Below the pieces are notes generated by a model. That model did no database searches, was not told where the DNA came from, and was given only the letters and a program-made list of their open reading frames with translations. This document shows positions 39,401-53,720 of a DNA stretch of 64,000 nt, one piece after another. Position 1 is the first letter of the stretch. The number at the start of each line of letters is the position of its first letter. The stretch is from Apis mellifera (Eukaryota; Arthropoda; Insecta; Hymenoptera; Apidae). The translations under genes were made by a program, and so were the position numbers. The stretch lies in assembly GCF_003254395.2 (NCBI RefSeq), contig NC_037646.1, positions 4,170,381 through 4,234,380 on the forward strand. The letters run 5' to 3'.

Positions 39401-39632
39401 CTCTCTCCGGAACAGGTTCACGCAGGCCACCGCCTAAATGGATCTCGCTCATCTTCGAATACACGCCCGGAATTTGGGCGTTGCATTGTAAATTCAGCTG
39501 GCCGTTCGAGAAATGGAACGGTTGAAGATTCATCCTGATCTCGATCCACTGAAGATCCTCCTGATCTGAGTGGGCATCGTTACGATCCCACCTCTGTTGC
39601 GACTGCGGCTGGTGTCTCGTCTGCGATTCGAC
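39401..39632 (-). CDS. internal exon of a Beaten-path (Beat) family immunoglobulin-like axon-guidance protein (partial)
   Basis: This exon encodes 77 codons plus one base. Reading down the minus strand, it is preceded by a pyrimidine-containing tract ending TTTCTCGCAG and followed by GTAATA, so it starts in phase 0 and ends in phase 1. After a polar linker rich in Gln, Asp and His (residues about 2-28) come I-x-M-x-L-x-P, FHFSNGQLNLQC, a GVYSKMSE segment and a final REPVPER. A [FH]-x-F/H-x-N-G-x-L-x-L-x-C core, then a short segment ending in SE and a V-P-x-R stretch, is what I know from the C-terminal Ig-like region of insect Beat proteins. Those are secreted or membrane-attached partners of Sidestep-type receptors that control motor-axon defasciculation. 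The open frame continues about 230 bases on each side, but those parts contain stop-free intron, including a translated poly-Phe run, and are not exon. No signal peptide, first Ig domain or C-terminal exon was found nearby. The paralogue (beat-I to beat-VII) cannot be assigned. Family assignment is from memory of the motif, not from a search. Confidence 0.72.
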
Positions 39633-39869
39633 CTGCGAGAAATCAAACGTGAATTGAATTTCGTGGAATTTCAACACGGGAGGTGAGCGAGGGAACGAGT
39701 CGAATTCAGTCGCGCGAGAGCACGTAACGGTGTACGGGATGGATGAAAAAGGGAGGAATAATATTGGAAAGAGAGGGATGGAGCCGAGGAAATGTAAATC
39801 TGCTTTTAACGAAATCCGTTCATCTGGAATCGAGAAGCGAACCTTTCGTTTCGCTTCGTCCAACCCTCC

Positions 39870-39900
39870 TTTCTCTCTCTCTCTTTCTCTCTCTCTCTAT
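39870..39900 (+). repeat. (CT)n microsatellite
   Basis: CT runs with one T-rich interruption, about 240 bases upstream of the Beat exon on its own strand. Confidence 0.9.
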
Positions 39901-40023
39901 CCCTCTCCATCCCATAAGTACCGCATGCTGGTACCGGCCGTTAAGCACAAAGACGACTCCTTCCAGTTCGATGAAAAGTCGAAGAACTCGGCCGTTTCCG
40001 GCACGGTGTTCCTCCGATTAACG

Positions 40024-40072
40024 TTTTTTTCTTTCTTTTCTTTTTCTTTTTTTTCTTTTTCTTCTTCTTTTC
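40024..40072 (+). repeat. T/C-rich polypyrimidine tract
   Basis: About 49 bases composed of T with spaced C residues. On the minus strand it gives a Lys/Glu-rich artefact frame. Confidence 0.85.
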
Positions 40073-42497
40073 CCTCCACCCTTCTCTCCTCGTCGCGAGA
40101 GAGCGAACCCACCCCAGGTAACCCGTCGAGTATTCACGGGAGTGGCCGAGTTCCGAGTTTCTTAATGGATCATTATCGTTCTGAGAGCTGGTGATGGCAT
40201 CGAAAGTAAGTTATTCAGTTGAGCGGGCCACGGCGAGCTGTGAATCGCAAGTGGATCGGCTAAAATTTACTTAAAACTTTCGAGGGAAAAAAAAGGAAAT
40301 GTCTCGACTTCACTCCGAAGCACGAGCTGCACAATCGAGCCAATGTGTTCTTTATCGAATGGACGAGCTTGTTTATTTTTCGAGTTTGAAAATGATTAGA
40401 GGATAATTGTTGTACAATTGTAATTACATTGTAATTCGTGGTCAAATAAAAAGATAATTTCAAGTGGAGAAGAAAATCGAGAATTGCAAAGCAAAATTGC
40501 ATTGGAAGTTTTAAGGGAGAATGTTTTTTGAAATTCAGTCAAGTAGAAGTGTATTTGGCTTATTTCCAATTGGATACGATCAGATAATCGGGACTAGATT
40601 GGAATCTACGTGTAAAAATAAGTAAAAAGTATAGAATGGAACTTGTTTGTTCGAGGTTTCAATTTTGAAAAAAAATAAAACTCGAGTATACCTATTTGTA
40701 TTAATTATTGATTGCTTAAATTTAATTATTTAATCAATTGTTTAATCAACCTAGTTAATCTAACCAAATTTATACGTATTTAAATTAATTTTCAAATTTG
40801 ATTTCCTCTCATGAACGAAGACACCAATGTAATCGCATTATTTTCTACTTTCAACTTCAACTTTGACAACCATACAATCTTCCTGACTTCATTTGTGATG
40901 TAAAATGGACCACAGCATTCTAACTGTAACTCTTCTTTTCTCAATATTATTTCTAATGTATTAAAAATAAATGTGGATATGGAGATAGGTGATCTTCTCA
41001 ATTAGCATTTATGTAAGTTGACTCACAAACGTGACTGCTTGAATTAGTTTTTGTGCCATCTCGCGGGATAATCATGCTAATGCGAGTTAGACAACAATAG
41101 GAGGAATGGTTGATAAGCGGGGATAGGCCTACAAATGAACTCATCAGTAAAATTACAAGATTCCCCTTCTTTGGATATGGGAACATTTGGAATATGGCGG
41201 TAATTTGACTAGATCGATGATTAGGAATTTGTTGGAGGATTTCGTGGTGGTAGTCGAGTTATTAGGGGACGAAAGATGTTATGATTTGCATGAAATGAAC
41301 AATTTTGACGATATTTCTCTTACAATTAAGATTCTATAAGATTCATTGTAAGATGTTAGAGAAGGAAAATATTAATTATTGTATTTTTTTTTCATTTTAA
41401 TTCGTTGTTTTATAATTTATTCATTTCTCTCCGTCAAATATTCGATTATTAATTCAAATGTGCAAAATAAATGTAAATTATTATATAATTGCAAGTTATT
41501 ATTATTTGGAATACAATTTTGTTCGATTATAAATTGTGTAACATTTGATTTTTGACAGTGTTTCATTTCAAAAGTAGGTCTAGCGATTTTTATATTCGTT
41601 ATTGATGTCACACCTGACCAGGCTGCGTTGCAATGCAGAAAGATAAAAATTATTATGAATGCTACTTTTTATTCTTGATACATCGCCGTGCAATTTTTAT
41701 TCTCTTTTTGAAATTGATACACGTTGCAAAATGTTATCTTGAATTTGACAAACGAAGAGAAAAATTTCGTAACGCGTTGCATCTTGACGTATATTTCATT
41801 TTCTCAATTTTTTTTTATTTCTTTTTGTTTATTTCTTGTTAAAATTACTTTCAAAGCTTTTGCTACTTTAACTTGTTATATCACTTTAAGTAATTCGTTT
41901 TCTCCTACCATTCTTTTTCATACAAAAATTTATCCTATGTATTAAATTAAATTCAATTAAAGAGAGAGACACAATATAAGATATAAGCGTTGTGATTAAG
42001 AAATAGGAATAAAATATATTCCATTCTATTTCTAAAAAAGTTAACTACGAATTAAATTGATGCAATTTTCGCACGATTCCAATTGTAACGCGACATCAAT
42101 ATCAATATCTTTCGAACGACATCGCTCTTACAATGCTGCATTACAAAATCGATATCAACGCAAATTAAACAAATTGAATTCACTGCATCGGATATGTCGA
42201 CGAATCTTTTAACAAACATCGCTTAAAATCCAATGCAGGGATCGATGTTTCGCCATAAAAGTAAATGGAATGATCGGTGTAAGAACAAATGCCCGGATGT
42301 TTCTGTCGTGTTCGCGGCCGATGAGTAACGCGTTTTTAAACGTAACAAACGCTCTAACTCTGCGCGATTTATTATTATCTCGATGAACGTTCTTCATAAA
42401 TTCGAGTAACAATTGGTAATGAAAAAGCGAATTGCACGAGAACACGGAAGGAAACGGGGGATAACAGCGTCTACGTACATCCGCTTCTTTTTCCCTT

Positions 42498-42596
42498 TCC
42501 CTCCTCTTCTTTATTCGTTTTTCTTTCTTTTTTTCTTTCTTTCTTTTTTTTTTTTTTTTTAAATTTTCATTCGTTTCGTGTTTCGTTTCGTTTCAG
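42498..42596 (+). repeat. long polypyrimidine tract with (TTTCG)n end
   Basis: CTTT and poly(T) sequence is followed by about four TTTCG-like units ending in CAG. This resembles a plus-strand 3' splice site, but the sequence after it (from 42597) has no recognisable coding content. Confidence 0.75.
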
Positions 42597-42737
42597 GAGT
42601 GGAATTCGGAAACTGCGATGGAATTTATTTGGAGGGAAGGGAGAAAAAGGAGAAGGAATACGAGAGTCGAATAAATGAAAGCTAAAAATAGAGAAGAATC
42701 AGAGGAAACATTGTAGTAGTCTGTTCCTGCAGCGATT

Positions 42738-42759
42738 CTTTTTTTTTTTTTTTTTTTTT
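42738..42759 (+). repeat. poly(T) tract
   Basis: A T-run of about 22 bases. Confidence 0.9.
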
Positions 42760-45713
42760 ATGCCAACGAAGAGAACGCAGATTTTCGCCAAAATCCTTGC
42801 ATTTTTATCGATACATGCGTTAAAATTCACTTTTCAATTAATGTAACAAAAGGATGATACTTTTGATACGAGTAATAAAATAAATAAATCGATTTAGAAT
42901 TTGAACGTAAAGAAATAAAAATGTGGAGGAGATTTTGTGTTCTATAATAATTGAAAAAATTAAATGAAATGCATAAGAATTTATATACAGATAACTGGCA
43001 AAATAGATATGTTCTTTTCAATATTATTATTTTTATTTTTTTTTTTTATTTATTCGAATGTCTATAAATTAATACATTTCAATGAAATTTTTCGCGTATT
43101 TTTAGTTTGAATAGAAACTTTTGCTGTTTGTTTTTTGCAACATGTAAAAGGATTTTTTTAAAAACTTCACTACGTTTCAAACAAAACTATTGAGCTTCGT
43201 AGCTTTAGATTTTTTTAGAAGTAAACACAAGCTTTTCCTTGTTTTTTTTATAAAAGTATAGACCAACTTCAGCAAATTTTTCAACTTGAAAATCTTTTTG
43301 CGTACACGTGCACGTATATACTTGCTTCTTTTCACGCAAAAGATCAATCAAATTTTCGTTTAAATTCCCTTTTCTCTTTTTTTAATATGAATTCCATTGA
43401 ATTTTTAAAAAAATTTTTTTACCATTTATTTATTTATCAACTTATGAATCATCTCTTGCATATCATTTCATCGACAATTAATTTCCATAATTTTAGAATA
43501 AAATTTAATGATACGTTCTATGATAATGAATCATCTCATTTGGACAATTTTGGGTATTATTCTTATATCTTGATAAATTATTGCGAAATTTTCTCAGATC
43601 TTTAAAAAAATATTACCAACAACCAAAGTTTATATAAGAATATAATATCAAATGATCGTAAGTGATTCTCGTTCAACAGATCAATCACAATAAGAATACG
43701 AAAGAGAGAAAACTCACAAGTGGAACGAAACCTCTTACTAATTACTTCGAAAAAAAAAGTTTCGTCAGCGGCCACGATCCTATTACGAAGGAATCAGGGT
43801 TTGGGCTGTCGTGAAATTACATCTCTGTGGGGACTTTGATAATAGACAATCGGCAGAAGCCGTTTCCTTCGAAACCCTTGAAAAGAATTCTCGTAGTTCA
43901 TTGTTAACGAGGAACGATGTTCTCCTCTGCTATATCATTGTCGAATTCGTGTCGAGTTCCACTTCAAGGTATACTCAAGGTTTCCAAACTTGCTCCAACT
44001 TTCCCCCCGTAACGCGTTAAGAATTGCTATCGATTAATCCTGGGCCGGAAACATGGCGGAAAGTAAGGGCGCGGAAAAATTCATTTCCAACAGGGGTTAT
44101 ATATGTGTACGTTTAGCGATTTGTCAAATCTGTGTCAGTCGAGACAAATGTGTGCACGTTGGGCACCACGTTGGAGTTGGAGGATTTTCTCGGTTGAAAA
44201 ATTATGCAATTCACACCTCTCGGCCCCGGGGTTGGTTCTTAGACGAAAAAATACGATTTCGATGATTAATGGCTGTGCAGTGTTGATGGTTGTCTTTTTG
44301 CCCCTGACGCGGTTATCTGGTTGATAAATAAATCTTGCCTTTTTTGACTTTTTTTGGAATTCAATCCGGAAGCGAAAGTAATTAGAAAAAGAAAATGTAT
44401 CAGATATTGAGAGACAGTTTTTATCTTTCGCAATAATATAAGGGGATATATCTTTTGAACTTTTGATAAAGAAAAATAAGTGAATGAAAGAAGGGAATAT
44501 AGAAAAAGATATAATATAGTGGCTCTGCATGAACGTCTTCTATGATGTTATAATTATAGTATGTGATCAATTTTGCCAACATTAAATCATTTTGTTTCTA
44601 ATTAATTCTATTAATGTAAAATTTCGATTTTGACAATTATTTTCTATTTGATGATTCTTATAATATATGGAGGTATACTTTAAGATAAAAGATTAAAAAT
44701 AGAATTGAAAGTTTTGATTTTTATCGCAGGAAGAGGGAAGAGGATTAAATAAAAATTAAATTAAATTTTTGAAAAAATTCTCTGATCATGGAAAATAGAG
44801 GATTGCATTCCTAATTGATTTTTTTTTTTTTGCGGGGGAAAAAATAGCTTTATCAACATTCAAAGGTTGAACAAGTTATTGAATGGACTTGGATATTGAT
44901 TAAAGATACCACAACGTTTTGATGCGAATGAATATTTATTTTTAATCTATGGAAATAACAGTAAAGCCCTGCCAATAATAGAGATTTGTTAAAATTCGAT
45001 ATCGGTTTAATTCAGGCGACATTATCCGAATTTGTTATATATTGCTTTCCACGAATTCTGTTGCTTTCCCCTTTGCAAATGTATATGAATACAAGCGACA
45101 GGGTAATAAAACTAGTTATCGAGAATTTAAATCAATATCGGGTATGGCACATTGAAATGGAATGAAATGGTTGTTAGAATCGTTGACACTATATAAATAT
45201 TCTGCATGCACTGAATAAATATTAATTAAATGATATACGATGCAACATTGCGAGAATTGTCTGTTTTCAACGTTCCACGTGTTTTTTCCATAACGTTTTG
45301 TGACATTTCACGTTTCGAATCAATGGAAATAACCAGTTAAAGTTGCTTCAAAGAAAGGAATTCGTTTTCAACAGCTATTTTTGCGCGGGAAAAAAAAGAT
45401 GAATTTTATATATTTAATTGAAAACGAGAACAGAAAGGAAGTAAATAAAAATGAACGGAGAAATATCCAAGAAATTTTTTATGTAAATTAGAGAAAAGTA
45501 ACTAAATAATTTTCATTATCAATAAATAAATTTTCAAAGGATTTTTCGAAAAATAAACTTAACAAAATTCTTTTTCACCTATCATTAATTATTAAGCATT
45601 AAATATTATTTAATATACAGTAGAAATTATTTTTTTTTCAAATTAATCAAAAATATATATCTTTTCATGTTATAACCTTACTATATTGTAATTGTGCGTA
45701 CGATCTCCCTCTT

Positions 45714-45731
45714 AAAAAAAAAAAAAAAAAA
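45714..45731 (+). repeat. poly(A) tract
   Basis: An A-run of about 18 bases in A+T-rich DNA. Confidence 0.9.
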
Positions 45732-48700
45732 TCCAATTTTCCTAAGGTCACAAACTCGAATTAAATCGAAGAAAAATCAAAGCCTCGAGTAATCCAGCGT
45801 ACCAATAAACCACTCACCCGGCCACGTTCCCACAGTAAAACAATTTTCGACGTTATGGCTCCTCATTGGCTCGTGTCTTTAATTGAATTCGCGCAAGAAC
45901 CAAGCGCCAGGCACGAAGGTCATGAGCAATTAGCTCGAGAGGGGGGGAATTGAGCGGCGCGTAGGCTCGCAAACAAACCAGCACACCGTGGCGAGAGCTT
46001 TAAATCCTCCGCCGCTCCGTTCAATTAGAGAAAACCGAGAAAACGCGCCCCACAACCGAGCCTGTGACGCTTTATGCCTGCTGTTTCGTCGAAGACGGCG
46101 GAGGGAAGTTCGAAGAGGGGGTGGAGATCGTTGAAAAGCAGCGACGGGGATTACCAGGTCGCGACAAGGATGACACCGACACGCTTCTCGTCCGGGCACG
46201 ACGATTGTTGGCGAACGATGCAGTTTACAACGATGAAAAAGTGCAGCAGTGTGCAACCCAACACACTGTGTATATACCTGTGTATATAAAAGGCGTGCAT
46301 GCTTGCTATATGGTGAACTGAAATTTTTCTATGAAACTTTGATTGCGTACAGGGTACATTGAAATAAATTTTGAAATTGAATGTGTGTGTGGGTGTTTAA
46401 ATCGAACGTGTAAATTTATTTATTTGGAAATGTTGGATTTAAATTTTATTTTATTTTATTTTTTTTTTATTTTAAATTGAAACGTGTTTAAATTATTCTA
46501 TCTGGTGTTCCTAAATTTTTTTAATGAGATTTTGGATGTTTAAATATTTATCATTATTGCTTATATGGAAATGGTATTCAGTGATTTTAAAATATTTTAA
46601 AAATTTTACATGGAGTTGAACGATAGAGATTATTTGACAGTAATGAAGTAATTTAAATTTCGAAGGAATTGTTGTAGTACAATGAATATTAAATTATTTA
46701 CGAAATAAATTGCAAATTAATAGAATCTTTTTTTTTTTTATTACATTTAATAAAATCAGTTATAAATCAATAGGAAAAAAAAGATGGAAGGAAGAAATGG
46801 AAGAAGTGAAGTTCAATTTCTAGTTTAATTAAATTAATTTTTTAGATGTACCATATTGTTATAATTTTTTTTAAAATTATCATTTGAACATTCCTTTTAA
46901 ATAAACGTTCCATTTCATCAGGAATGATCTAAAATTATTTGAACAATAATATATCTAATTAAATAATTGTCGAGACATAAGATAAATGTCAAAATTATTA
47001 CAATAATATCCAACTATTAATAGATATAATAATTACTTGGTGAAACAATAATATTATAAAATGATCCATATTAAAACATTAAAATCTAAAATTGTTCTAT
47101 TTTATAGATGGAAATATCCAACATGAAAATGCGAAATATATTTGAAACGGAGCAATGGTTGAACACGGAATATACGGGAAATAGAAATTTCATAAGGATA
47201 ATGGAAATCCTCTTAGAAATTCTGTGGTGATGAACATGAGTAGTTTCACTGTGCATTTATTGCAATTCAAATGGGATAATGTATGTATAACGTTACAATG
47301 TACAACACACGAGAGTAAATGCGTTTCTAGTGTTATTATTTTCAACTTCGTACATTATATATTCTATTTTTGATAAAATTCTCATAGAAGAATTTTTCAA
47401 ACAATTCTTGCATATGATAAAACGTTAAGTATTTTAGAAATTTGTTCAAGGGAGATTGATTAAATTTAATATTAAAAATTTGCAAATTAATACAATTGAT
47501 ACATAATTAATTTTTTAATTATAATAGGAAAGAATTTCAATTAAATTTTTACATATTTATATTTAGTATAATTATTAAATTTCTATGGATATATATTATT
47601 ATTTTTTTATTCAACGTTCAATACAGTTTTAAATTGTACTGTCAAGTATCGTATATTCTATTTAAAAAAGTTACGATGACCTAGATTTCTCGATAAAAAA
47701 AAAAAGTAAAGGAACAAAATCTTATTACTGTACCTCCTGTCATACAATTTTTGCTTGAAATATTTTCTCATATAATATATACAGGTAAGTGTTAATTTGT
47801 TCTATTATTTATGTACGACGAAGGAATCATAACAAAATTAAATATTATTATCAATAATTGTTTATTTAATATTTAATTTTAATTTTATTTTTATGAAAGA
47901 ATCATTAATCGTTTCAACTTGTCAATTGATGATAAATGAAATTAACAAATAGCATAAATTACTATCATTAATATTGCATTTACTCGTATTGCTCGATAGC
48001 TCAAGCAAAATTACCAAGTTCATGAAATCATAAATTGAATATTTCATCCGATATAGCATACATTGTGAGATATAAAATTAAATTCGATTGCTATTTTATG
48101 TCACAATATTTCATCTAATTAATATCTTTGAATCATTATTAAATAACTTTGTTACTTCATATCACATTATTATTTAACATTTTTTATTTTTGCAAATTAT
48201 TATAATTTTAAAACTATCCGTTCACATAAATATATTAACATCATTTCATATAATTATTATACATAAAATCAAGTAACAGATTCAAAATTAGCATCGATCC
48301 ATTAAAAATTCAAAATTTCGTCGATTGATTGACATTTATAAGAAATTAATCATCAAAGATTGCAATTAATTTAATGAACTGACGAAATTAATCGCCACTT
48401 ACTCGTTTAACGACCAATTATAAATATAAATATTGCCAATCATCAATTACCAGTCTTCGATACCAGAAGTTTAATTAAAATTCTATTTAACGAATTGTAT
48501 TATATTATATATACATTTAATATATTAAATAACGTATTAATAATTAACTAATCTGAAATCATAATCAAATATTAACACCAATAATAATAATATTTCGCAC
48601 TCGATTGAACATAACATAGAAAAAAAAAATACTTCACACATCTTTCAACCAATCAATCATCAATTACATTCCCCTAACTCGATTAAAAAAATCATTTCTC

Positions 48701-51354
48701 TCCTCCCTCTTCAAAATTAATACACGAATCTGGAAATGTCTATTACATCCTCTCCCGAACTAAACATTCGCTTTTATCATTTTGCCCAAAGTATATTCCA
48801 GCGGAAATTTTTGTGACACACCGAGTATACACGCGAAACACGCTCGCCTCGAAATGCAGTCGCGCTATGCATTCACACCTAAGGACGTAGCCATGCGAAA
48901 CCCCTGCAATGGCAGTTTGTCCCACGAATTTATGCACGTGGCTGCCGCCGAGAACGGGATACTTTCGACCGTTATTTCGCACCGTAAACGTCAAGCCTTT
49001 TTGGCACCTTTGAAGTGTCTCTCGGCGGTTTCCAGGCTAACCGCGGCTATGAAATACGCTTCTCCATCGCGACACGCCGCACCGACACTTCCGGCGATAT
49101 TGTTTTAACGTTATTTGACACGTTATTACTCGAGAACCGACTGAGGGTGAACTTCCACACGACCGAGGGCTTTCCATCCCTTTTCTTCTTCCTATACGTG
49201 GATCTTTAATCTTTTTGACGTGGATTCATTTTACTGTATTTTCTTTTTCTTTATTTCGATTATTTGTAGTCGCATCAACAATTTAATAGCAACAATCGTA
49301 ATTATTGTAATATTTCATACTATGTTTCCTTTATTTTTTAGAAATTGGATGAGATTATCTTGTTTTGAAATTGTTCCTTGAAAAGTAATGGATTTTGAAT
49401 TATAACGAGCCAAAGATAGATTTGGTTATCTGTTTTATTAAAAAAAAAATTTGTTTGAGTGGTTGGAAGGAGCTGTTCAAAAAATTCCATTCTGATTTTC
49501 AATTTGTCGATTATTTTTCTTCTTCTCGTTTTGATCGATTGATTTTTATTGTTTCATTGCTCGAGTTGCCAAGGATTTTTACTAAAGCTTTTTCTCTTCT
49601 TCTCTACGTACTTATAGATACATTTTTTTTTTCAACGTGGATTTATTCTTCGTTACTCGTGTATTTGTATTTTTATTATTCGTGTTTGGTTACGTTTTGA
49701 ACGTAGCGAGAGACATTTCGAAAACGTTTACTATTAATTCGTGAGGATGGTGCATCGCGATATTGGAATATCGATCTGTTTTCTCTGACAGTTTTATTAA
49801 TTTTATCGTATCCCCCGTTTTTTGGACAGTTAGCGCAGTTACGGATTCTTTGAAATGTCGTGTTAATCCAATGTATTTTCCCTTCCAGTTATCCGTTGTA
49901 TGTACAATAAACGAAAGTTTATTTGTTGTTTTGTTTCTCCGTTTGTAATTGTAGTGATTGTATTGATAAGAATATTGCTTTAAGAGTAAAACGATTAAAA
50001 TTTACAGTGGAATAATATTTATTATTTATTGCAAAGATCATGCAATCGATTCTATTAAAAATTTCAATCGTAATTTTCAATCAATTATTAATTTCGTCAA
50101 TAATAATATATTTATGTCAAGATTTTTTTTTATTATAACTTTCATATGAAACGTTTCTTTCTTACATCGAGCGAAACGTATTTCTTTCGATATTAATTCT
50201 CATCGATCAATGTTGAAACATTTAAAACGTTTCATAAGAAGATACAACAATGGTTGATATTACACGATTAATTATTGACAGCGTGTTCTCGTTTTTATTT
50301 TCTGATTGATTCCAAATAATTTGTGTGTTTTAACATTTTGTTATTAAAAATTTAATGGTAAATCCTGGCATCGAGTTTATAATAGGTTTTCACTAAAGCT
50401 CAGGAAAGATTTTATTAATATTTCAATAAGATGAAACCGCCCCCACTATTCAGTATAGCAAAAAAAGCGAGGAGTCACTATAGGCAATTTATGCAGAATC
50501 AATTTTCCCTCGATACTTTTTCAATCTTCGTTAAGTCTCAATGCATAGTATTACCAGTGGAATTTACTTTTTTTTTTTTTTTTCCTGTATTTCTTTTGCG
50601 ATTAAATACAACGCTGCTTCGAAAATATATGCTATAATCCTTCGTCATTGGACTACATTGATCGCTTTAATTTTGGTTCATCGATTCGAAAAATTCGGTC
50701 CATTCGAAATGTTTGAAATTATCACGAAAATTTTCATCCCAATTTATTCATTAATCCTGCATCCATTGTGCGCATACATAAATAATTACCTAGAAATTCA
50801 AGGATACAATCAGTAGTATAATCAACGAAATCTACTACAAAAACAATTTTAAATAAAAATAAGACCCCAAAAATTATGATCACAATCAAAAGTAAAACAC
50901 TGTATCTGTAATTGTAATAACTCCAATAAATGATGAAAAATTTCATAAAAAATTCCAAATAATTATAATATTAATTAATGGAAGATTAACATAATCAAAT
51001 TAACTATCTATGAAATCCAAAGCAAATAGCTTTCTAAAATCATCGATTCTTTAAATAAATCTTTCTTAAAAAAAAATTATGATAACAAGCAATTAATAAT
51101 CGTCATCATTTCCTATTCAATCATTTCGAAACGAAATTCGTATATAATCATAAATAATCTAATTTTTCATCTTTCCCTAACCCGATACATCGAATCAAAG
51201 CCAGATGCTCGCGTACACACGTAGATTGTCGGATGGTTCCAAATTTGCCGGAAGGAGATCGCGCGTAACTTGCATGCAAATTCTGACCGCAATCGAGATG
51301 GTTGTACGTGCACGGTGTTGTACGGGAAGCGTAACCCTGCAACACGCGTGAATC

Positions 51355-51447
51355 GAAGGAGAGAAAGGAAGAATGAGTAGACGAGAAGAGAAAAGAAGAG
51401 GAAAAAAAAAAGAAGAAAAAGAAGAGGAAAAGGAACGAAAGAAAAAG
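51355..51447 (+). repeat. purine-only (A/G) tract
   Basis: More than 90 bases that are nearly all A or G, with AAGAAG and GAGGAAA units. Long homopurine tracts can form triplex structures. The Lys/Glu-rich (plus) and Phe/Ser-rich (minus) frames here are compositional. Confidence 0.85.
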
Positions 51448-53218
51448 CTGTGGCATCTCGCGCAGTTGCCTTTTTTAGCCGTTCCTTTTTCAGAGACTCT
51501 TCTCGTCCGTGATTTCCTGGCCTCGTCGAGATTCACCAGGTATTTAAGCGTGCTTACGCCCGTTGAAAGAGGCGAGATACAGCTCCGGTATCGAGTGAGC
51601 AAAAGGGTGAGAAGGGTATCGGTGAAGGGAGGGTAGAGGACGAGGATAGGAACTAACTGAACCGGGGAAAAGAAACTGAAAGCCGATGCTCGAACACCGA
51701 ATCGATCCTATAAGATTCCTCCATTCTCCCCTTTACAGGGTTAGCCAGATGCTTGGCGGATCGACCGACGTGTTCGGACTTCACTTTGCGAGGTAAGGCC
51801 GTCGAAATTCGTTGCTCCCTGCAATTTGTCCGACGATTTCGGCAACGAAATCTCAATTAAACCGGCTTAAATACACCAACCTGTGGTTCGAGATAGATAA
51901 GCTGTTGATCCGGATCCTAATTCCCTTTTATTTGCAAGATGCTTCAGAAATTCGTTGTATCGATTCGTTTGTATTGATAGGTATTGCGTTGTAGTCTCTC
52001 AACAACATTATTTGTTGTTATTGATTATTCGAAATAATTGGAAAATGTATGGAAACAAGTGGTTCTTTGGATAATTGGTAAAATTTTTTGATACGAATTA
52101 AATAAAAAGTAAAAATTAAACAATTTTCATACGTGTTTGATTTTTTTAAATAAGAGAGATTATGAAAAATAAATAATTGTTGGATGTTGTTGCATGAAAT
52201 GATATCCTTCTGAATTTTAAGATGTTTCTTGGGATAAGTAATTTTTGGATTATCGTATATCGAGGAAGAAAATAAAAGCTATAACGTATAGTTTTATGTA
52301 AAGTATAAATAAGTATGAATTATAAAATTGATTGGTTTCTTCTTTTTATGATAACAATGATATAAAATAAAATTGAATGCTGTAAAAGAATACTTTATTC
52401 AGTATTATATTGCAGGTGCAGCTGAAATTATATTTTTTCTTCGTAATTGAACTATTACAGATTTATATAACATTGTAAGATGTATAAAGGGAGAAGAATA
52501 TAAAATGATAATTTTCTCAATAAAATGTTCTATCTATTATTTCAAATAAACAAAAATATAATTATAAGAAAAACTATAATAGATAGTAGAAAATAGATAA
52601 CACATAATAAATTAAATTTTACAAATCAATTTGATAAATTTGCAACTTATTTCATTATCTTTTATCACAACAAAAAAATATCTTATTATTTCTTTCAACT
52701 ATTAACTTTCTGTAATTTAAGCTCACGTTAAATTAACACTTATTTCCAACATCAAATGGTCATAAATTAATTCACAATACCATTTCATTTGCACTGTCAC
52801 CAATATTAACAGAATTTCTCATATAATTTCTCTTCCCCTTCTTTGTCTCGTAATCTAAATAAAACAGTGTCAAGTAATCGCATCCTTATCTGGTGTGTCA
52901 AATACAAGCACCTTCATAGCGAATTTATTATTCAATAAAATCGAATTGGTTCCAATTCCACGTAGATCACTCTGTAACAGTCCGTATCTTACCGTTCATA
53001 ACCATCTTTTACACGAACCAAATTCACAGTGAGTGTCATGAATTGTTGACAACGTAACATCCAACCAGGATCACGAAACATTCTTAATACAGAGTCAAGA
53101 TTACAGACGTTTTATCACAGAGGGTTGAAAAGGAAGACAAAGAAATGAAACAGCGGAGGTCTCGATTTCCAGGAATCAAAGGACACGATTTCACCGTCGA
53201 ATCGATTCAATTCACGAT

Positions 53219-53238
53219 TCTCTCTCTCTCTCTTTTTT
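53219..53238 (+). repeat. (TC)n microsatellite
   Basis: TC run ending in a T-run. Confidence 0.85.
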
Positions 53239-53720
53239 CCATTCCCTCCCGACAAAGAAAGGCCAGCTCGTCCTAAAAGGATATCTTCGAAATCAATTCG
53301 ATTGATCTGATTGGTCGTCTCTCGATGATTGTCCGCGCGATCCATGGAAACTTTCCACTAAATATACTCGTGCACATCGATAATCTACGAGTCGGATCTG
53401 ATCCAGGAACGATCGCACGGTTGCCTCCACATATGGTGGCGCTGGCGAATACAATAAATCATGGCGAATATGAGGTCGAAACGCGCGGTATGCCGTTTGA
53501 AACAGATCCAAGGCAAGCGTTTGCAGCTCCTCTTTCGCGTCTCTCCCTCTTTCTCCTTCCTCTATACACGCCTCTATATCCATCCATCCCTGTCCCACCC
53601 TCTCTTGCCTGCACACCCCCCCCCCTGATCGATGATCCTGCAGTCGTTGTTGCTCCACTGGTGCTACGGTGACCTGTGACACTTGGAAAATTAAGAACGC
53701 CTCTCATAAAACTACTATTT

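Larger units (their letters stand above)
39633..48710. other. probable intron upstream of the Beat-family exon; no other exon found
   Basis: On the minus strand this is 5' of the exon. It is A+T-rich with patches at 39640-40300, 42200-42700, 43680-44300 and 45780-46330. None encodes a recognisable first Ig domain (W-Y-K, Y-R-C-E-V type motifs) on the minus strand. Assigning the whole interval to one intron is inference. Confidence 0.4.

Noticed and set aside
39138..39863. Whole 241-codon minus-strand open frame as one coding unit
   Set aside because: Only 39401-39632 is bounded by splice signals and resembles Beat; the outer parts include a translated poly(T) run and non-protein-like sequence.
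41206..41215. TGACTAGATC, matching the first ten bases of insect miR-279
   Set aside because: The match stops after ten bases and the flanking sequence does not fold into a precursor-like hairpin that I can see.
42597..42680. Plus-strand exon after the polypyrimidine tract ending TTTCAG
   Set aside because: The tract is a low-complexity repeat, and the following frames are short with no recognisable residues or 5' splice site.
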